Notes: generated by a model from the sequence alone, not told the origin. A DNA stretch of 10,000 nt from Theodoxus fluviatilis (GCA_034096865.1 JAWQFJ010026967.1:1-10000); one strand, 5' to 3'. Counted from the stretch's first letter, positions 1 through 7,808 are shown. Made by a program: numbers and translations.

Positions 1-332
1 TTGCACCTTAGGAACAATACTTCCTTGACGTCTTTTAAAGCATCCATACGTGATTATCTATTCAGATGATCTCACTTCTGTCGCCTGTACATATGACACG
101 TATTGCTTGATCTTAAAGACTCACTGAGCTGACAGCTGTCAAAGACATATACTAAAATCTTTGTCATTGTTGATCATATTCTTCATATATCTTACCAACT
201 GTTGTACATGGATTAGCTACTGTGTATTTTGTGTCTTAATTATCAATGTTTTCATTTCTTTATGAGCAAGGACAATTTGTAAGAAAGGCAGAAATGCCTA
301 AAATTTCATCCTTGATAAATAAAGAATCAATC
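1..332. other. Unique intergenic or intronic sequence
   Basis: AT-leaning single-copy-looking sequence. I see no convincing exon, RNA gene, splice pair or repeat. An ATG at 246 opens a long frame, but that frame is long only because it runs into the stop-free CT and TG microsatellites downstream, so it is not a gene. Confidence 0.6.
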
Positions 333-539
333 AATCTCTCTCTCTCTATTCCTCTTTCTCTTTCATTATTCCTCTTTCTCTCTATTCCTCTTTCTCTCTC
401 TCCCTCCCCCCCTCTCCCCCCCTCTCTCTCTCTCACTCACTCTCTCTCTCTATTCCTTTCTCTCTCACTATTCCTCTTTCTATTCCTCTTTCTCTCTATT
501 CCTCTTTCTCTCTATTCCTCTTTCTCTCCCTCCCTCCCT

Positions 540-585
<46 letters not shown>
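333..585. repeat. Polypyrimidine (CT)n microsatellite, compound
   Basis: About 250 bp of almost pure C/T on the plus strand. The first part holds a higher-order unit built from CT runs separated by TATTCCTCTTT-like blocks. The middle has C-rich blocks (runs of C near 405-421 and 541-548). The last part (549-585) is pure CT. Frames through it give Ser/Leu-rich peptides that should be ignored. Long homopurine-homopyrimidine mirror tracts of this kind can adopt triplex (H-DNA) form, which is inference here. Confidence 0.95.
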
Positions 586-594
<9 letters not shown>

Positions 595-706
595 CATGGC
601 ACGGCAAGTCTGGACACGTACAGGACAAGTTGCAACACGCCACGCTCCATGCACAGGCTTGTTGCGTTGACAAGGAAAGAGGTCAATTGAGGACTTGCCC
701 TCAGTG

Positions 707-714
707 TGACGTCA
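707..714. promoter_or_regulatory. Full palindromic CRE (TGACGTCA)
   Basis: The exact 8-bp cAMP response element lies in the 145-bp unique island between the CT and TG microsatellites. CREB/ATF factors bind this palindrome. No transcript start or exon can be placed beside it, so function is unproven; an 8-mer can occur by chance. Confidence 0.3.
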
Positions 715-744
715 CGGCAGTCTCAGTGTCAACATACACCACCT

Positions 745-859
745 CCTCCGTGTGTATGTGTGTCTGTGTGTTTGTGCGTGTGTGTTTGTGCGTTTTTGCG
801 TGTGTCCGTGTGTGGGTGTATGTGTATGTGTGTGTGTTTGTGTGCGTATGTGTATGTAT

Positions 860-892
<33 letters not shown>

Positions 893-1018
893 CGTGTGCG
901 TGTGTGTACGTGTATGTTCATGTTTTGTGTGTGAAATATGTGTATATGTGTGTGCGTGTGCGTGTATGCGTGCGTACGTGTGTGCACATGCGTGTCCGCG
1001 CGCGCGGCCGTGTATATG
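745..1018. repeat. Interrupted (TG)n/(CA)n microsatellite with CG-alternating core
   Basis: TG repeats with frequent TGCG, TGTA and TTTG interruptions. From 839 to 917 the strand alternates purine and pyrimidine without a break for 79 bp, including a CGCGCGCG core at 882-890. A second CG-rich stretch lies at 994-1007. Cys/Val-rich frames across it are artefacts of the repeat. Confidence 0.95.
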
Positions 1019-1105
1019 AGAATATTTGTGTGTGATCGCGTTTTTTATGACTGTGTTTGCTGGTTGACTTTCTTTGCACGCATATACCTGTACGAGTGGA
1101 AAGTC

Positions 1106-1266
1106 GTGTGTGTATGTGTGTGTGTGTGTGTATGCGTGTGTGTGTGTATGTGTGTTTGTGTGTGCGTGTGTGTGGATGTGTGTGTATGTGTGTGTGCGTG
1201 CGTGTATGTGTGCGTATGTGTGTGTGCGTGCGTGCGTGTGCTTGTGTGTGTGTGTGTGTGTGTGTG
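1106..1266. repeat. (TG)n/(CA)n microsatellite
   Basis: A second TG array, separated from the first by about 85 bp of unique sequence. It shows the same style of interruption (TGCG, TGTA, TTTG) and ends in an uninterrupted TG run that abuts a GA run. Confidence 0.95.
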
Positions 1267-1268
1267 AG

Positions 1269-1309
<41 letters not shown>

Positions 1310-1329
1310 AAGAAAGAAAGAGAGAGAGA
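1267..1329. repeat. (GA)n microsatellite with GAAA block
   Basis: Pure AG run from about 1271 to 1305, then four GAAA units and a short AG run. It directly follows the TG array, making a TG-AG compound microsatellite. The purine strand here is complementary to the CT tract at 333-585. Confidence 0.95.
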
Positions 1330-1594
1330 TGATGGGCGGACAGACAGACGGATGTACAAACTGTGTAGTTTTATGGATATGAAATATATTTTTAAAAAAC
1401 TAGTGTAACACTTCAGTACATGTAGAAGAAATGAATGGACAGTCCTGTTTCTAACAGTTGGCAATTTCTCTACGAAATTTTGATTACCAATGTTTGATGG
1501 ATGATTACCAGTTAAGTGTTATTTCTTACATCGTCAGATGCTTGGAGGTACAGCTTGTACCAGCATTGGGCTGGAATTCTTCTTTTTTTCATAG
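1330..1594. other. Unique sequence, no gene seen
   Basis: AT-rich unique sequence. Nothing in it resembles a gene, but it ends in a strong 3' splice-site-like string: an eight-T pyrimidine tract followed by CATAG at 1590-1594. Confidence 0.5.
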
Positions 1595-1809
1595 ATGCGT
1601 CAGTGAGGCAATGTCCCGCTAGGATTTTAGAATTCTTGCGAAAGGAACCTTTGAAAGATTCCCACACTAATGTTCGCTATAAGAATGTACTCTCACATCT
1701 ATATCCTTTGGAAGGACAGAATGGCCATAGAAATATATTACAAAGGCCCCACTTACCAGCCGAACAAGCAGCTGTGTCTGTTATTGTGGGGTTTGACATT
1801 TCTGCATAG
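1595..1809 (+). CDS. Weak candidate terminal exon, unknown product
   Basis: A T-rich pyrimidine tract and an AG at 1593-1594 look like a 3' splice site. The frame whose first complete codon is GCG at 1598 then stays open for about 70 residues to a TAG at 1807-1809. The peptide is mixed in composition (for example it contains RILEFLRKEP and SHLYPLEGQNG) and not low-complexity. I recognise no domain. The same frame is also open upstream of the AG to about 1516, so the acceptor is not needed to explain it, and a chance ORF of this size is quite possible. No AATAAA follows closely and no partner exon was identified. Treat it as a candidate only. Confidence 0.15.
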
Positions 1810-1815
1810 AAATAG

Positions 1816-1873
1816 CGTCACGGCCCCGCTACAACTATGACGCACATCACCAAGCCCCGTTGCCCTTAGCAAC
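1816..1873. promoter_or_regulatory. Candidate RFX X-box with two CRE half-sites
   Basis: GTTGCC at 1859-1864 and AGCAAC at 1868-1873, with a 3-bp spacer, match the RFX consensus GTNRCC N0-3 RGYAAC in full. Inverted CRE half-sites CGTCA (1816-1820) and TGACG (1838-1842) lie just upstream. The surrounding 1815-1990 stretch is GC-richer than its neighbours. RFX factors drive ciliary genes in animals through such X-boxes. No start site or first exon could be assigned on either strand. Confidence 0.3.
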
Positions 1874-2340
1874 CACCCAACGTGTCCGTGCACCTGTTTG
1901 GTGGGCTCCACCCCATCCATCCCACCCTGAGCAAACACAATTCAGACTTGAACTCCGCGCTGTCCAAGTATTCTCGGCATCGCCAGCAGTGTGGGCATGA
2001 CGTTGAAATCCGAAAAGGAAAGTCGTGAGAGACATTGACATACAAAGCAAGTCACATCAAAATGGGTCTTTCTGCGACGTATCCCATATTCTTTGAAAGC
2101 ATCCTCGTTTGTCTTACTGAGAAAGCAGAACATCTTTACGTTTGTTTGCCAATGCGAACAAAATGATTGTCTAGCCATTACGTTCTTAACAAGCACTTAG
2201 AAATGCAAAAACAGTAAATCTGGTATATCAACTGGTATTTAATATCTTGAGCTTGGCTCTTTGTGTTGTTGATACAGATGTAGTGTATTGCTGAATAAAT
2301 GTTTTGAGGCTGGCCTCCTATTCCACACAAGAGCTTATGT
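1874..2340. other. Unique sequence, no gene seen
   Basis: Unique sequence between the X-box patch and the minisatellite. Short minus-strand open frames exist, but none has recognisable domains or supporting splice signals. Confidence 0.5.
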
Positions 2341-2906
2341 TGAATGTCTTTATTCAGTACATACAACGGTTGAATATCTTTATTCAGTACATAAAACAGT
2401 TGAATGTCTTTATTCAGTACATACAACGGTTGAATGTCTTTATTCAGTACATACAACGGTTGAATATCTTTTTTCAGTACATACAACGGTTGAATATCTT
2501 TATTCAGTACATACAACGGTTGAATATCTTTATTCAGTACATACAACGGTTGAATGTCTTTATTTAGTACATACAACGGTTGAATATCTTTATTCCGTAC
2601 ATACAACGGTTGAATGTCTTTATTTAGTACATACAACGGTTGAATGTCTTTATTCAGTACACACAGCGGTTGAATATCTTTATTCAGTACATACAACGGT
2701 TGAACATCTTTATTCAGTACATACAATGGTTGAATGTCTTTATTCAGTACATACAACGGTTTAATATCTTTATTCAGTACATACAACAGTTGAATGTCTT
2801 TATTCAGTACATACAACGGTTGAATATCTTTATTCAGTACATACAACGGTTGAATATATTTATTCAGTACATACAACGGTTGAATATATTTATTCAGTAC
2901 ATAAAA
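2341..2906. repeat. 30-bp minisatellite, 19 units
   Basis: Nineteen head-to-tail units start every 30 bp from 2341 to 2881 with no insertion or deletion; the last unit degenerates after about 2906. Each unit starts TGAATA or TGAATG, continues TCTT then TATTCAGTAC, and mostly ends ATACAACGGT. Position 6 switches between A and G along the array. Other variants are single-base changes (for example at units 2, 5, 8-11, 13, 15, 18 and 19). TGAATA and TATTCA are reverse complements around a TCTT loop, so each A-type unit can form a 6-bp hairpin. Because 30 is a multiple of 3, two plus frames and one minus frame stay open throughout. The changes are mostly amino-acid altering, so a coding role is unlikely. 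Confidence 0.97.
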
Positions 2907-2910
2907 TGAG

Positions 2911-3269
2911 ACCGAAGCATGCGATGCAAGAACGGTTTCTCAACAGTGCAAATCCTCCTAATTCGCTCAACGTCACTTCCTGTATTGCGACGGACCACAC
3001 ACCATGTCTTGATCAGTCGCATCTGAGCTCAGTCTGCCATCTAGGCCTCCTCAGGGAGTGCGCACATAAAACCCTTCAGCCCCTACTCAGACTGAGATCG
3101 CCTCGGCGCGATAAGCCTCGTGTTGACAGTTTACGACACAAGTCCAATGGCTCGGTAAATGAGTCTTCCTGGTCCAATGCGCACACACCCTCTCCTCACA
3201 GGTCAACTTTTTTTTGTCAAAGAAAAAAGTCGGCCATGTTTGTTCTGTTTACGACTCCCAGTTGATGAC
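2911..3269. other. Unique sequence upstream of candidate promoter
   Basis: No recognisable gene. CCAAT pentamers occur near 3144 and 3174, and the plus strand at 3230-3242 holds a YY1-like ATGG/CCAT core (minus strand AAACATGGCCGAC). These may belong to the distal part of the promoter region that follows. Confidence 0.4.
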
Positions 3270-3422
3270 CTGCCAATGTCGTCTCGACGATGCGCGTGCA
3301 GCACGTGCTGATGGCTGCTTCTGATTGGCTGAGGCGCCGCGTGCCGGGAGCCTCAACCGGAAGTGCCCCTGACAGACGATAGCCCACTTCCGGTTCCGTA
3401 GAAGACGAGTGTCTGGACGCTA
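3270..3422 (+). promoter_or_regulatory. CpG-rich TATA-less promoter with paired ETS/GABP sites
   Basis: In about 150 bp I count roughly 15 CpG dinucleotides, against few in the flanks. Recognisable sites in order: CCAAT at about 3273; a 12-bp perfect palindrome CAGCACGTGCTG (3299-3310) containing an E-box; an inverted CCAAT box in full NF-Y context, CTGATTGGCT (3321-3330); AACCGGAAGTG (3355-3365); and its exact reverse complement CACTTCCGGTT (3385-3395). The last two are ETS/GABP (NRF-2) sites. There is no TATA box. ETS sites of this kind usually lie just upstream of, or at, the start sites of housekeeping genes, which places a start near 3395-3420, right before the ATG at 3423. Direction is inferred from that open frame and its splice donor. 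Divergent transcription is possible but I see no first exon on the minus side. Confidence 0.55.
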
Positions 3423-3523
3423 ATGGAGGCAGCAGCTGTGGTGTGGAGGCGTGCCAGCAGCTTTTGTATGAAACTCCTGCGTGGGGCTGCCTGTAGTGCT
3501 GGAACCAATCATGGAGCATTAAT
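3423..3523 (+). CDS. Candidate first coding exon with mitochondrial-type presequence
   Basis: The first ATG downstream of the ETS pair opens a frame of 33 codons plus two bases. An in-frame TAG at 3399 precedes it, so the ATG at 3423 is the natural start (G at +4, but no purine at -3). The peptide begins MEAAAVVWRRASSFC and continues through MKLLRG. It is rich in Ala, Ser and Arg/Lys, with one acidic residue in the 33 complete codons, as expected of a cleavable mitochondrial targeting helix. Translation without splicing would stop at a TGA at 3525. A 5' splice site GTGAGT at 3524-3529 would instead end the exon in phase 2. The GABP-type promoter just upstream suits a nuclear gene for a mitochondrial protein. 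I do not recognise the product, and the next exon was not found in the window. It could also be a chance short ORF. Confidence 0.4.
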
Positions 3524-3529
3524 GTGAGT
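3524..3529 (+). other. 5' splice donor GTGAGT
   Basis: All six intronic bases fit the metazoan donor consensus GTRAGT, although the exon side is AAT rather than CAG. It would end the candidate first exon. Confidence 0.4.
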
Positions 3530-4510
3530 GGAGGATCTTGAGGAAGTGGATAAAGTAATACCAGAGAAGGAAAGGAGGAATAAAGGATTGAATAAAAAGC
3601 AGAGGGAGTAGAGCTGGTAGAGCAGCTGGACCAGGACGAAGAGGACATGGCGATATGTATTGAATAAATAAATCGCATTCTTGTCATTTTTACGCGTAGC
3701 AGATAATGAGTAGTATTATTCTACGCGTTAGTCGGCATAATACATGCAGTCCTTAAAAAATGTTTGCTATTTTGGTTCCAAGTCATGATCGCGATTCATT
3801 TGCACCCAAACTTTCGAATGTTAATGGGGAACAAAGTTGAAAATATTCATTGAACATAGACAGAAAGACAGCGATGCCATATGAAGCATGTCAAACATTA
3901 GAAAAAAATGTCGACATTGTACAATGTCAGCCAAATCCCAGCACAACAGAACTCGAAAAGGAATTGCCCTACGGAAGGCGTGACTCGATGTTTGGAGTCA
4001 AAACAAACAGATGGGCGTTTAAATAGTGCCATCCTCGTTTCTGGCGATAGAACAGTTTTTCACCAAGAAGTGTCATATCTACTATTTGGACGTCGAAGTC
4101 ACGCATTAAATCTGTGCTGAGAAGCTTGTAAGTTGGATTTAGATTGTCCCATGTAGGGTTGGATGATGTTTCTATTCTTAGTGAATTTCTTGCTGTGTAA
4201 AAGATTCAAAGTCATTACTTATATGCTCACACTAAGAAGGGTTGAATTCATGCCATGTACATTCATGTATAGTTGTGAATATATTATGCATACATTCCGA
4301 TATCCGAGCAAATGCAGTAGACCTTTTCATAATGTACGGAGCATTGCAAGGGGAATTTATGTACTGATAAAGAACATACATCTCGCCTCTGATAAAACGA
4401 ATTAACTGCAAGCCATAAAACCCCCCACAAAGTAGTTGCTGGAAGAGTCGCAAAATTCTACACACACTTTCGGACTAGCCATTGTTTCCTAGCTTATAAT
4501 TTATTGTCAG
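3530..4510. other. Probable intron or intergenic sequence
   Basis: AT-rich unique sequence with no recognisable coding region. Open frames at 3908-4120 and 4163-4405 are short and show no known motif. AATAAA hexamers at about 3592, 3664 and 3668 lie in AT-rich context and cannot be tied to a transcript. A small inverted repeat at 3692-3728 is listed separately. The stretch ends with a plausible acceptor, TTTATTGTCAG, at 4510, but joining it to the exon ending at 3523 meets an early stop codon. Confidence 0.45.
3692..3728. repeat. Short inverted repeat (hairpin) with MluI-like arms
   Basis: ACGCGTAG at 3692-3699 and its exact reverse complement CTACGCGT at 3721-3728 flank a 21-bp AT-rich loop. 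The CG-containing arms stand out from the AT-rich neighbourhood. It could be a residue of a small transposon or a structured site; nothing decides. Confidence 0.6.
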
Positions 4511-4561
4511 GGTACTTGTTTGCATTTATTGGGACATATATTAATCTATCTTAATATCTTA

Positions 4562-4742
4562 ATGGTTTTGCTCTGCACGGTGGATGATCTGTTTTCAAAT
4601 TGTCAGTGTGAGTCCCAACTCCCAGCGTCACGCTTTGAGCAACGTTGCGATGCTTGGAGTGTGATGCGACGAGCAAAGTCTGCCATTAAAATAAGACGGT
4701 GCCAACGATGCGTTGGACGAGGGAGGAAAGGGTGTCAAACAG
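4562..4742 (+). other. Possible internal exon ending at a consensus splice donor
   Basis: A frame containing ATG at 4562 remains open to a perfect donor CAG|GTAAGT (intron bases 4743-4748). The peptide is basic and has six cysteines, for example NCQCESQ, RRCQRC and KGCQT. A T-rich acceptor ends at 4510, and the frame is open from there too. I recognise no domain. The same frame runs only to a stop shortly after the donor, so the ORF itself is short. A second good donor, GAG|GTAAGT, at 4820-4825 lies 77 bp downstream and could be an alternative. Evidence is splice signals plus an open frame only. Confidence 0.2.
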
Positions 4743-4829
4743 GTAAGTGGGTCCCGGGGGGGCAATGACCGCAGAGCAAGGCCAGACGAAAAGTGTCCCA
4801 GACAGAAATAGTGGATGAGGTAAGTAACA

Positions 4830-5521
4830 CCTACTGCACGTGCATATTTCAAACGCGACCCATGAGGAGGGAGAAATCTCCCGCTGTTGAAACCGCTACC
4901 TTTGCACTTTTCCAGAAAGTTTGCTTTTCCTTGCAGCACCTTTATAAACTGAACTGTATTTGTGTATAAACGCTTTTCTTCCTTTGATTACACTGTTGCG
5001 CTGAACAATAGATGCAAAGAGAGCACAACAAATAAAGCACTTTTCAAAGAATAGTATACAGGCCTTGCCCCCGTCCATCTCTCCAAATCGGGTCAGACGC
5101 CCCACCCGCCGCTGTACCCAGTCCCCCAGACCAGGAGTCTGGGATGGAGTAACCCGGATGTGAAATAACGGCTTTCCGATCAGTTCCACTAAAGTATGTC
5201 ATGCAGATGCACATCTTTTAATCATGAGAATCATAACTTCATCCATTTATTTGTCAAAGATCTTGATTCAAAGACAGTTTATTAGCGTGCGTGTATAGGC
5301 GTCCCTCACTCTTCGATTGCAAAGGACACAGACACAGGGAGCACCCTGAGGCTGTGGGAAGGGGGTGACCGTGCTTGTATGTCAGTCTTCTAGCGGGAGT
5401 GCAGCCTTCTCCCTCACGTACTGTGTCCCAGCCCCGGTCCAGTGCACCACGTGAGTCCTCTTTCCCTAAAAAAAAAACGTACACAGTCTGCAGAATGCAG
5501 TGTAGGTAAAAGGAAAAATCA
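4830..5521. other. Unique sequence, no gene seen
   Basis: No recognisable gene, RNA gene or mobile element. There is a short perfect stem-loop at 5125-5143: CCCAGAC, a CAGGA loop, then GTCTGGG. The minus-strand frames at 4896-5189 and 5254-5484 have no known motif. Confidence 0.5.
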
Positions 5522-5632
5522 TCTCTCTCTATCTCTCTCTCTCTCTCTCTCTTCCTCTCTCTCTCTCTCTCTCTTCCTCTCTCTCTCTTTCTCTCTCTCT
5601 CTCTCTTTCTCTCTATCTCTATCTCTCTCAGT
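5522..5632. repeat. (CT)n microsatellite
   Basis: About 110 bp of CT repeats interrupted by single A bases and TTCC or TTT blocks. Leu/Ser frames across it are artefacts. Confidence 0.95.
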
Positions 5633-6766
5633 GTGTATGATATGTGAATATATTATATGACATTTTGTTTGAAATTATTTCTACAAGAAACGATACATAT
5701 ATACGTACCTACATAAAATAAATTTATTATAAATTTTTACCAGGCTCATTTGAATTTTAGTCTTGAGGTTTTCAGCTCTGATCACCACAAAAGTAACACA
5801 CGAGAAAACTATGGCAAACTGTGGTTGCAGATGAGAATTCTTCCCTGGCCTGAACGTGAACTTGACAAAATCATCAAAAGACCATAGAGTATGGCTGCCC
5901 AGTTTCCGTCTTGCTACAAAGTCTGCAGTCCAGTGTTTACATTCGTTTTGTAGGCATCACTATAAGACACATACATTCTAATGAATACATAATATCTGTT
6001 GAACAAAGCAGCCGTCTACACTCCACAATGTTATTGTGTTCAGAAAGGAGAAGACCACGCGGACTGCAGAGTTCTAGAGCTTTGTGCATACATACACATT
6101 TCTCCAGATTGATTCACACGGCACTTATTTCCTTTAGCGATGTTTAGCGTGGGAAAACTGCATGCTGGGACTTCTGGAGGATTTTCTCAGTCACACCGCC
6201 CTGGCATTCTAATGTGCACCCAGAGTCACAAGTGAGCACAGTCCCGTGCATGAGGAGGAAAGAAAAACATCTTCACCTCTGTCGATTGTGTGCGCAGGCT
6301 CGGATTGTTAGCTCTTTGTGCGTGCAAACTTTACATTTGAACAGTGTTCTCGGTCAGCAGAAAGGAGAGTGTGTAAATCCAGTCTAATCGTTTTCACCAC
6401 GAAGATAGTTGACTTTCATTGATGTTTCCATTGGGACTATAGAAAGTGAATGTGTGGTGCATCCATTTCGTATGCAACTTGAGGCTTAAATGATTTGGTT
6501 TCCCCACAGGATCTCTCAACGAACTTCTGACACGAAAATGACATCATATGTATTAATATTGACCAGTAGAAACTATCAACGAACGTTCAATGATTGCCGC
6601 ACGTTTTCTGCCGTGACAAGGATCTTCTGTGGAGAGAAGTGAAGGTCGAGCATCCATTCAACAGACAGAATTGGACATTCATCGTTCTGCAATTTTACCG
6701 CAGGTGTACGTCCATGGCTTACAGCCACAGTTAAACATGACTGGGTTCCTTCTGCCGTTGTGCAGA
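5633..6766. other. Unique sequence, no gene seen
   Basis: Over 1.1 kb without a recognisable gene. The only string that caught my eye is GCATGCTGGGACTT at 6160-6173, which partly resembles the ZNF143/Staf promoter motif GCATGCTGGGA-TTGTAGT; without a CpG-rich setting it carries little weight. The frame at 5911-6147 is short and unrecognised. Confidence 0.5.
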
Positions 6767-6830
6767 TCCTCCTCCCCCTCTTTAATCTCCTCCTCCTCGT
6801 AGTCCTCGTCCTCCTCGCCCTCGTCCTCAT
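6767..6830. repeat. Imperfect (TCC)n/(TCG)n trinucleotide repeat
   Basis: TCC, TCG and CTC triplets dominate for about 60 bp, with one TTTAAT interruption at 6781. On the minus strand this would read as an Asp/Glu- or Arg-rich stretch, but the surrounding minus frame is not gene-like. Confidence 0.8.
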
Positions 6831-6928
6831 CAACAAGCGATCATAATAATTGTACATGTACAGACAAACAAATAGACTACGTGGGCTCGCGCGTTCACAT
6901 GCACGCAGACATAATACGTGCGAGCGAT

Positions 6929-7041
6929 CACACACATATACATACTCACACATACGCACTGAGACAGACGCACAAACACACGCACGTACACATACCTATA
7001 CGTACACACGAACGCACGCGTGCGCGCACAGATACGCACAC

Positions 7042-7077
<36 letters not shown>

Positions 7078-7259
7078 GTTCACACACAACACACACACGT
7101 ACACACACATTCACAGACACATGCACACACGTACACACACACGTACACACACACACGCACACGTACACACACGTACACACACACGCACACGCACGCACGA
7201 ACACACACACATACGTACACAACACACATACATATACACATACGTACATACATACATAT
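6929..7259. repeat. Interrupted (CA)n microsatellite with CG core, ending in CATA
   Basis: CA repeats with many CGTACACA-type interruptions, finishing in CATA units at about 7240-7258. From 7032 to 7079 purine and pyrimidine alternate without a break for 48 bp, including GTGCGCGCGCGC, a Z-DNA-prone stretch. His/Thr-rich and Cys/Val-rich frames here are artefacts. Confidence 0.95.
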
Positions 7260-7593
7260 CAAAACACTTTATTGCAGGAAATTGATTACATTCATCAAGA
7301 GCAATATCAAAGGAATGCAAGCGTTACCACCTTCCACTTCGATGGCCTCATGGATAACTGAGCATGTTGGAGCTTTATGACGTTATTCTATTATACAACA
7401 TTGGCCCTCTCTATATGTAACTATATCTCTTAAATTCTCTTCCACTCTCTCTGTATTTCTCTGTTTTTCTGTACTTCTTTCTGTACCACTCATAGTCTCT
7501 CCGTCATTGTCTGTCCGTCCCTCCATCCACCCATATGTCTGTCCATCTGTCTGTCCGGCTCTGTCCGTCAGCTTGTCTCTGCCACCCTGTGGG

Positions 7594-7594
<1 letters not shown>
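7260..7594. other. Unique sequence plus CTGT-rich tract between microsatellites
   Basis: 7260-7400 is unique. It holds a weak acceptor, TTATTGCAG (ending at 7279), followed by an open frame of 27 residues beginning EIDYIHQEQY and ending at TGA 7359-7361. A second frame is equally open, so I do not call an exon. 7400-7594 is T/C-rich with imperfect CTGT and CCGT units (about 7507-7570), grading into the CT array. Confidence 0.5.
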
Positions 7595-7660
<66 letters not shown>

Positions 7661-7692
7661 ATCTCCCCCCAATTCCCCCTCTCTCTCTCTCT
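7595..7692. repeat. (CT)n microsatellite
   Basis: An uninterrupted CT run of about 31 dinucleotides (7595-7657), then a short C-rich gap and a second brief CT run to 7692. This is the longest perfect CT array in the window. Confidence 0.97.
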
Positions 7693-7768
7693 TCTGTATA
7701 TGCATTTACTACATGGCATAGGTAGATTAGCACACAGCTTGTATACCTGGTCGAAAACCTCTTTTAAT

Positions 7769-7808
7769 AATATACATACATACATACATACATACATACA
7801 TACATACA
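7769..7808. repeat. (CATA)n tetranucleotide repeat
   Basis: About ten CATA units in perfect register, immediately followed by the CA array. Confidence 0.95.

Noticed and set aside
246..1464. Long open frames of Ser/Leu, Cys/Val or His/Thr composition
   Set aside because: They translate CT, TG and AG microsatellites that have no stop codons; not genes.
2341..2906. CRISPR array
   Set aside because: The 30-bp units are directly adjacent with no spacers, and the window is eukaryotic.
3217..3687. 156-residue minus-strand frame across the CpG-rich patch
   Set aside because: No domain recognised; the overlap with promoter-type motifs and the plus-strand exon makes it a likely shadow.
4520..4561. 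Signal-peptide-like start for the 4520-4768 frame
   Set aside because: The frame begins with TTG, not ATG. The hydrophobic stretch lies upstream of the first real ATG at 4562.
3523..4742. Splicing of the 3423-3523 exon to an exon starting at 4511
   Set aside because: The phase-2 join gives a stop codon after about a dozen residues.
6160..6173. ZNF143/Staf promoter motif
   Set aside because: Only the first half of the motif matches and there is no promoter-like context or exon nearby.
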